DNA from: Silicimonas sp.
GTDB lineage: Bacteria; Pseudomonadota; Alphaproteobacteria; Rhodobacterales; Rhodobacteraceae
Reading direction: 5' to 3'
Length of the DNA: 64,000 nt
Assembly (NCBI GenBank): GCA_022819605.1
Contig: JAJEGW010000059.1
Span: 35,100 to 99,099, forward strand
The stretch's first letter is position 1, and each line of letters opens with the position of its first letter. Below the pieces are notes generated by a model. The model saw only the letters and a list, made by a program, of their open reading frames with translations. It was not told the DNA's origin and did not search any database. Of this stretch, positions 63,974-64,000 are shown in pieces. The position numbers and the translations under genes are program-made.

Positions 63974-64000
63974 CCAGGGGCGCGAATACGGGCCGGCGCA

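Noticed and set aside
1..64000. CRISPR array, prophage, tRNA or rRNA genes, replication origin
   Set aside because: I saw no regularly spaced repeats, phage structural genes, cloverleaf-like tRNA sequences, rRNA segments or DnaA-box clusters by eye.

Overview
The window is high-GC DNA from an alphaproteobacterium, most likely of the order Rhodobacterales (roseobacter or Paracoccaceae type). The evidence is a ubiB-ubiE gene pair divergent from mutM, an enoyl-CoA hydratase gene and rpsT, a small twin-transmembrane (HIG1-type) protein, EF-Tu and ParC sequences of alphaproteobacterial type, and many transport and amino-acid catabolism genes. I see no tRNA, rRNA, CRISPR array, prophage or intact insertion sequence.

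Layout. 1-5 kb: an interrupted IlvD/Edd dehydratase fragment, ubiB and ubiE (ubiquinone), mutM, an enoyl-CoA hydratase and rpsT. This resembles the dnaA-proximal gene order of Rhodobacterales as I recall it, but dnaA does not follow rpsT. 5-7 kb: a cobalamin adenosyltransferase, a twin-TM protein and an SDR. 7.5-14.4 kb: a four-gene envelope operon, DUF1302 beta-barrel, DUF1329 LolA-like protein, YCF48 propeller and an RND/MMPL permease; I read it as a lipid or hydrophobic-compound transport system. 14.6-17 kb: parC. 17.3-25.6 kb: aconitase X, a DapA-like aldolase/deaminase, a polar amino-acid ABC transporter, a proline-racemase-family enzyme with unusual active-site residues and an NTF2-like protein, probably a hydroxyproline-type catabolic locus. 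A decayed ISAzo13 transposase lies inside it.

25.9-44.3 kb is the most distinctive part. It holds a GntR regulator, hydantoinase/oxoprolinase HyuA and HyuB, a flavin monooxygenase, a DinB-fold protein, an ABM-type protein, an arylformamidase-like hydrolase, a complete TRAP transporter, a DAO-family flavoenzyme, a 2-hydroxyacid dehydrogenase, an MmgE/PrpD protein, a class I aminotransferase and a two-subunit enzyme resembling N,N-dimethylformamidase. Three near-identical 19-bp direct-repeat elements (GATATATT-N3-GATATATT type) sit in the three promoter regions. This suggests one regulon dedicated to uptake and breakdown of an N-substituted amide or cyclic imide that I cannot identify.

44.4-62.2 kb: more small-molecule catabolism. 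It has a class III aminotransferase with a polysaccharide-deacetylase-family protein, an IclR regulator, a fused [2Fe-2S]/FAD opine-oxidase-like subunit with a 3-hydroxyacyl-CoA-type dehydrogenase, three SDRs, an Old Yellow Enzyme, a second DapA-like gene, a DAO-family flavoenzyme, a strongly divergent GcvPA/GcvPB pair without GcvT, GcvH or Lpd, an AcoX-type NAD-kinase-like protein and a GST. 62.8-64 kb: a tuf gene whose codon choice looks unusual.

Most genes have tight spacing or start/stop overlaps with neighbours, so the operon assignments are reasonably firm. Substrates of the catabolic loci are inferred from family and context only.
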